From: Actinomycetota bacterium
Lineage (GTDB): Bacteria > Actinomycetota > Acidimicrobiia > IMCC26256 > PALSA-610
NCBI GenBank assembly: GCA_005779345.1
Contig: SXJQ01000147.1
Span: 1-5,202, forward strand
DNA: 5,202 bases
Direction of reading: 5' to 3'
This document shows, piece by piece, positions 4,682 to 5,202 of this stretch. A program made the translations under genes and the position numbers. The notes under the pieces are model-generated. The model worked only from the letters and a program-made list of their open reading frames with translations, was not told where the DNA came from and ran no database searches. The stretch's first letter is position 1. Each line of letters opens with the position of its first letter.

Positions 4682-5202
4682 TCACGAGCGGGCGAGGAGC
4701 TCCTCGAGTTCGTCGACGGTCATGAGGACCGCACGGGCCTTGGAGCCCTCCGACGGACCGACGATGCCCTTGCGTTCGAGGAGGTCCATGATCCGGCCGG
4801 CGCGGGAGAACCCGACCCGGAGCTTGCGTTGCAGCATCGAGGTGCTCCCGAGGCCCGAGCGCACGACGAGTTCCATCGCCTCCACGAGCAGATCGTCGGA
4901 GTCGTCGTCGCTCCCGCCCATCCCGCCCGGTCCGGTCCCGGCGGTCTCGTCGCCACCCTGCACGCCGTCGATGTAGAGCGGCGCCTCCGATTGGCGACGC
5001 CAGTGCGCCACGATCTTGCGGACGCACTCCTCGTCGACCCAACTCCCCTGGATCCGCTCGGTCCGGCTACTGCTCGCCGCGAGCAGGAGCATGTCGCCCT
5101 TGCCGACGAGCTTTTCGGCACCCGGCTGATCGAGGATCACACGACTGTCGGAGAGGCTGCTCACCGCGAACGCGAGCCGGCTCGGAATGTTGGCCTTGAT
5201 CA
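4682..5202 (-). CDS. ftsK: DNA translocase FtsK, C-terminal part, 5' end outside window
   Basis: FtsK/SpoIIIE is a septum-anchored ATPase that pumps chromosomal DNA through the closing division septum and positions the terminus for dimer resolution. About 173 residues are visible. The end of the RecA-like motor reads IKANIPSRLAFAV, then DSRVILDQPGAEKLVGKGDML and IQGSWVDEECVRKIVAHWR. A Gly/Asp-rich linker follows (GGDETAGTGPGGMGGSDDD). The winged-helix gamma domain that reads KOPS sequences ends the protein: GSTSMLQRKLRVGFSRAGRIM, LLERKGIVGPSEGSKARAVLM. The protein stops about 12 residues after that domain, the usual end. The Walker motifs, membrane segments and start lie beyond the right edge, so this is truncation by the window, not a broken gene. 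It is convergent to the zinc-ribbon gene with a 73-bp gap. The proximity of ftsK to rimO, pgsA and cinA is a familiar actinobacterial arrangement. Confidence 0.96.
   Translation of the reverse strand, partial: IKANIPSRLAFAVSSLSDSRVILDQPGAEKLVGKGDMLLLAASSSRTERIQGSWVDEECVRKIVAHWRRQSEAPLYIDGVQGGDETAGTGPGGMGGSDDDSDDLLVEAMELVVRSGLGSTSMLQRKLRVGFSRAGRIMDLLERKGIVGPSEGSKARAVLMTVDELEELLARS

Noticed and set aside
1..5202. Search for mobile elements, CRISPR arrays, tRNA genes, toxin-antitoxin or defence genes
   Set aside because: No transposase or integrase motif, no spaced repeat array, no tRNA-like fold and no defence-type domain was seen; the window is ordinary housekeeping sequence apart from the short tandem repeats.

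Overview
The window is very GC-rich, with codon third positions almost all G or C. It carries housekeeping genes in an arrangement typical of high-GC Gram-positive bacteria (ftsK, rimO, pgsA, cinA). The fumarase fragment and the FtsK gamma domain also read as actinobacterial. The many long open frames that lie antisense to real genes are by-products of this composition. An uncultured or environmental member of the Acidimicrobiia is my best guess, but that is inference.

Layout from left to right: (1) the C-terminal part of a class II fumarase-like lyase on the plus strand, cut by the left edge. (2) Convergent to it, a minus-strand block transcribed right to left: rimO, pgsA, cinA and a small VOC/glyoxalase-fold protein. 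rimO and pgsA abut through a duplicated stop/start junction. pgsA to cinA is 36 bp and cinA to VOC is 15 bp, so the four genes look like one operon. (3) A 98-bp divergent intergenic region with a leaderless-type promoter candidate for rimO on one side and three tandem Shine-Dalgarno-like repeats on the other. (4) On the plus strand, a 156-residue protein with an N-terminal zinc ribbon, a DUF2007-like middle and a charged helical tail. (5) A 73-bp convergent intergenic region with a 14-bp palindromic tandem repeat that can form a strong hairpin. (6) On the minus strand, the C-terminal part of the DNA translocase FtsK, cut by the right edge.

The genes cover central metabolism (fumarase), ribosome modification (RimO on ribosomal protein S12), membrane lipid synthesis (PgsA), pyridine nucleotide salvage or repair (CinA) and chromosome segregation (FtsK). 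I see no mobile element, CRISPR array, RNA gene or phage signature, and no clear new multi-gene system. The most unusual structure is the 17-bp-period repeat at the rimO/pgsA junction. It encodes two successive ATGA stop/start overlaps around a six-codon mini-ORF without altering either flanking protein. Two further 14-bp-period tandem repeats sit at other gene boundaries in the same 5.2 kb. Every base of the window lies within 100 bp of a gene, so there is no long empty stretch to explain.
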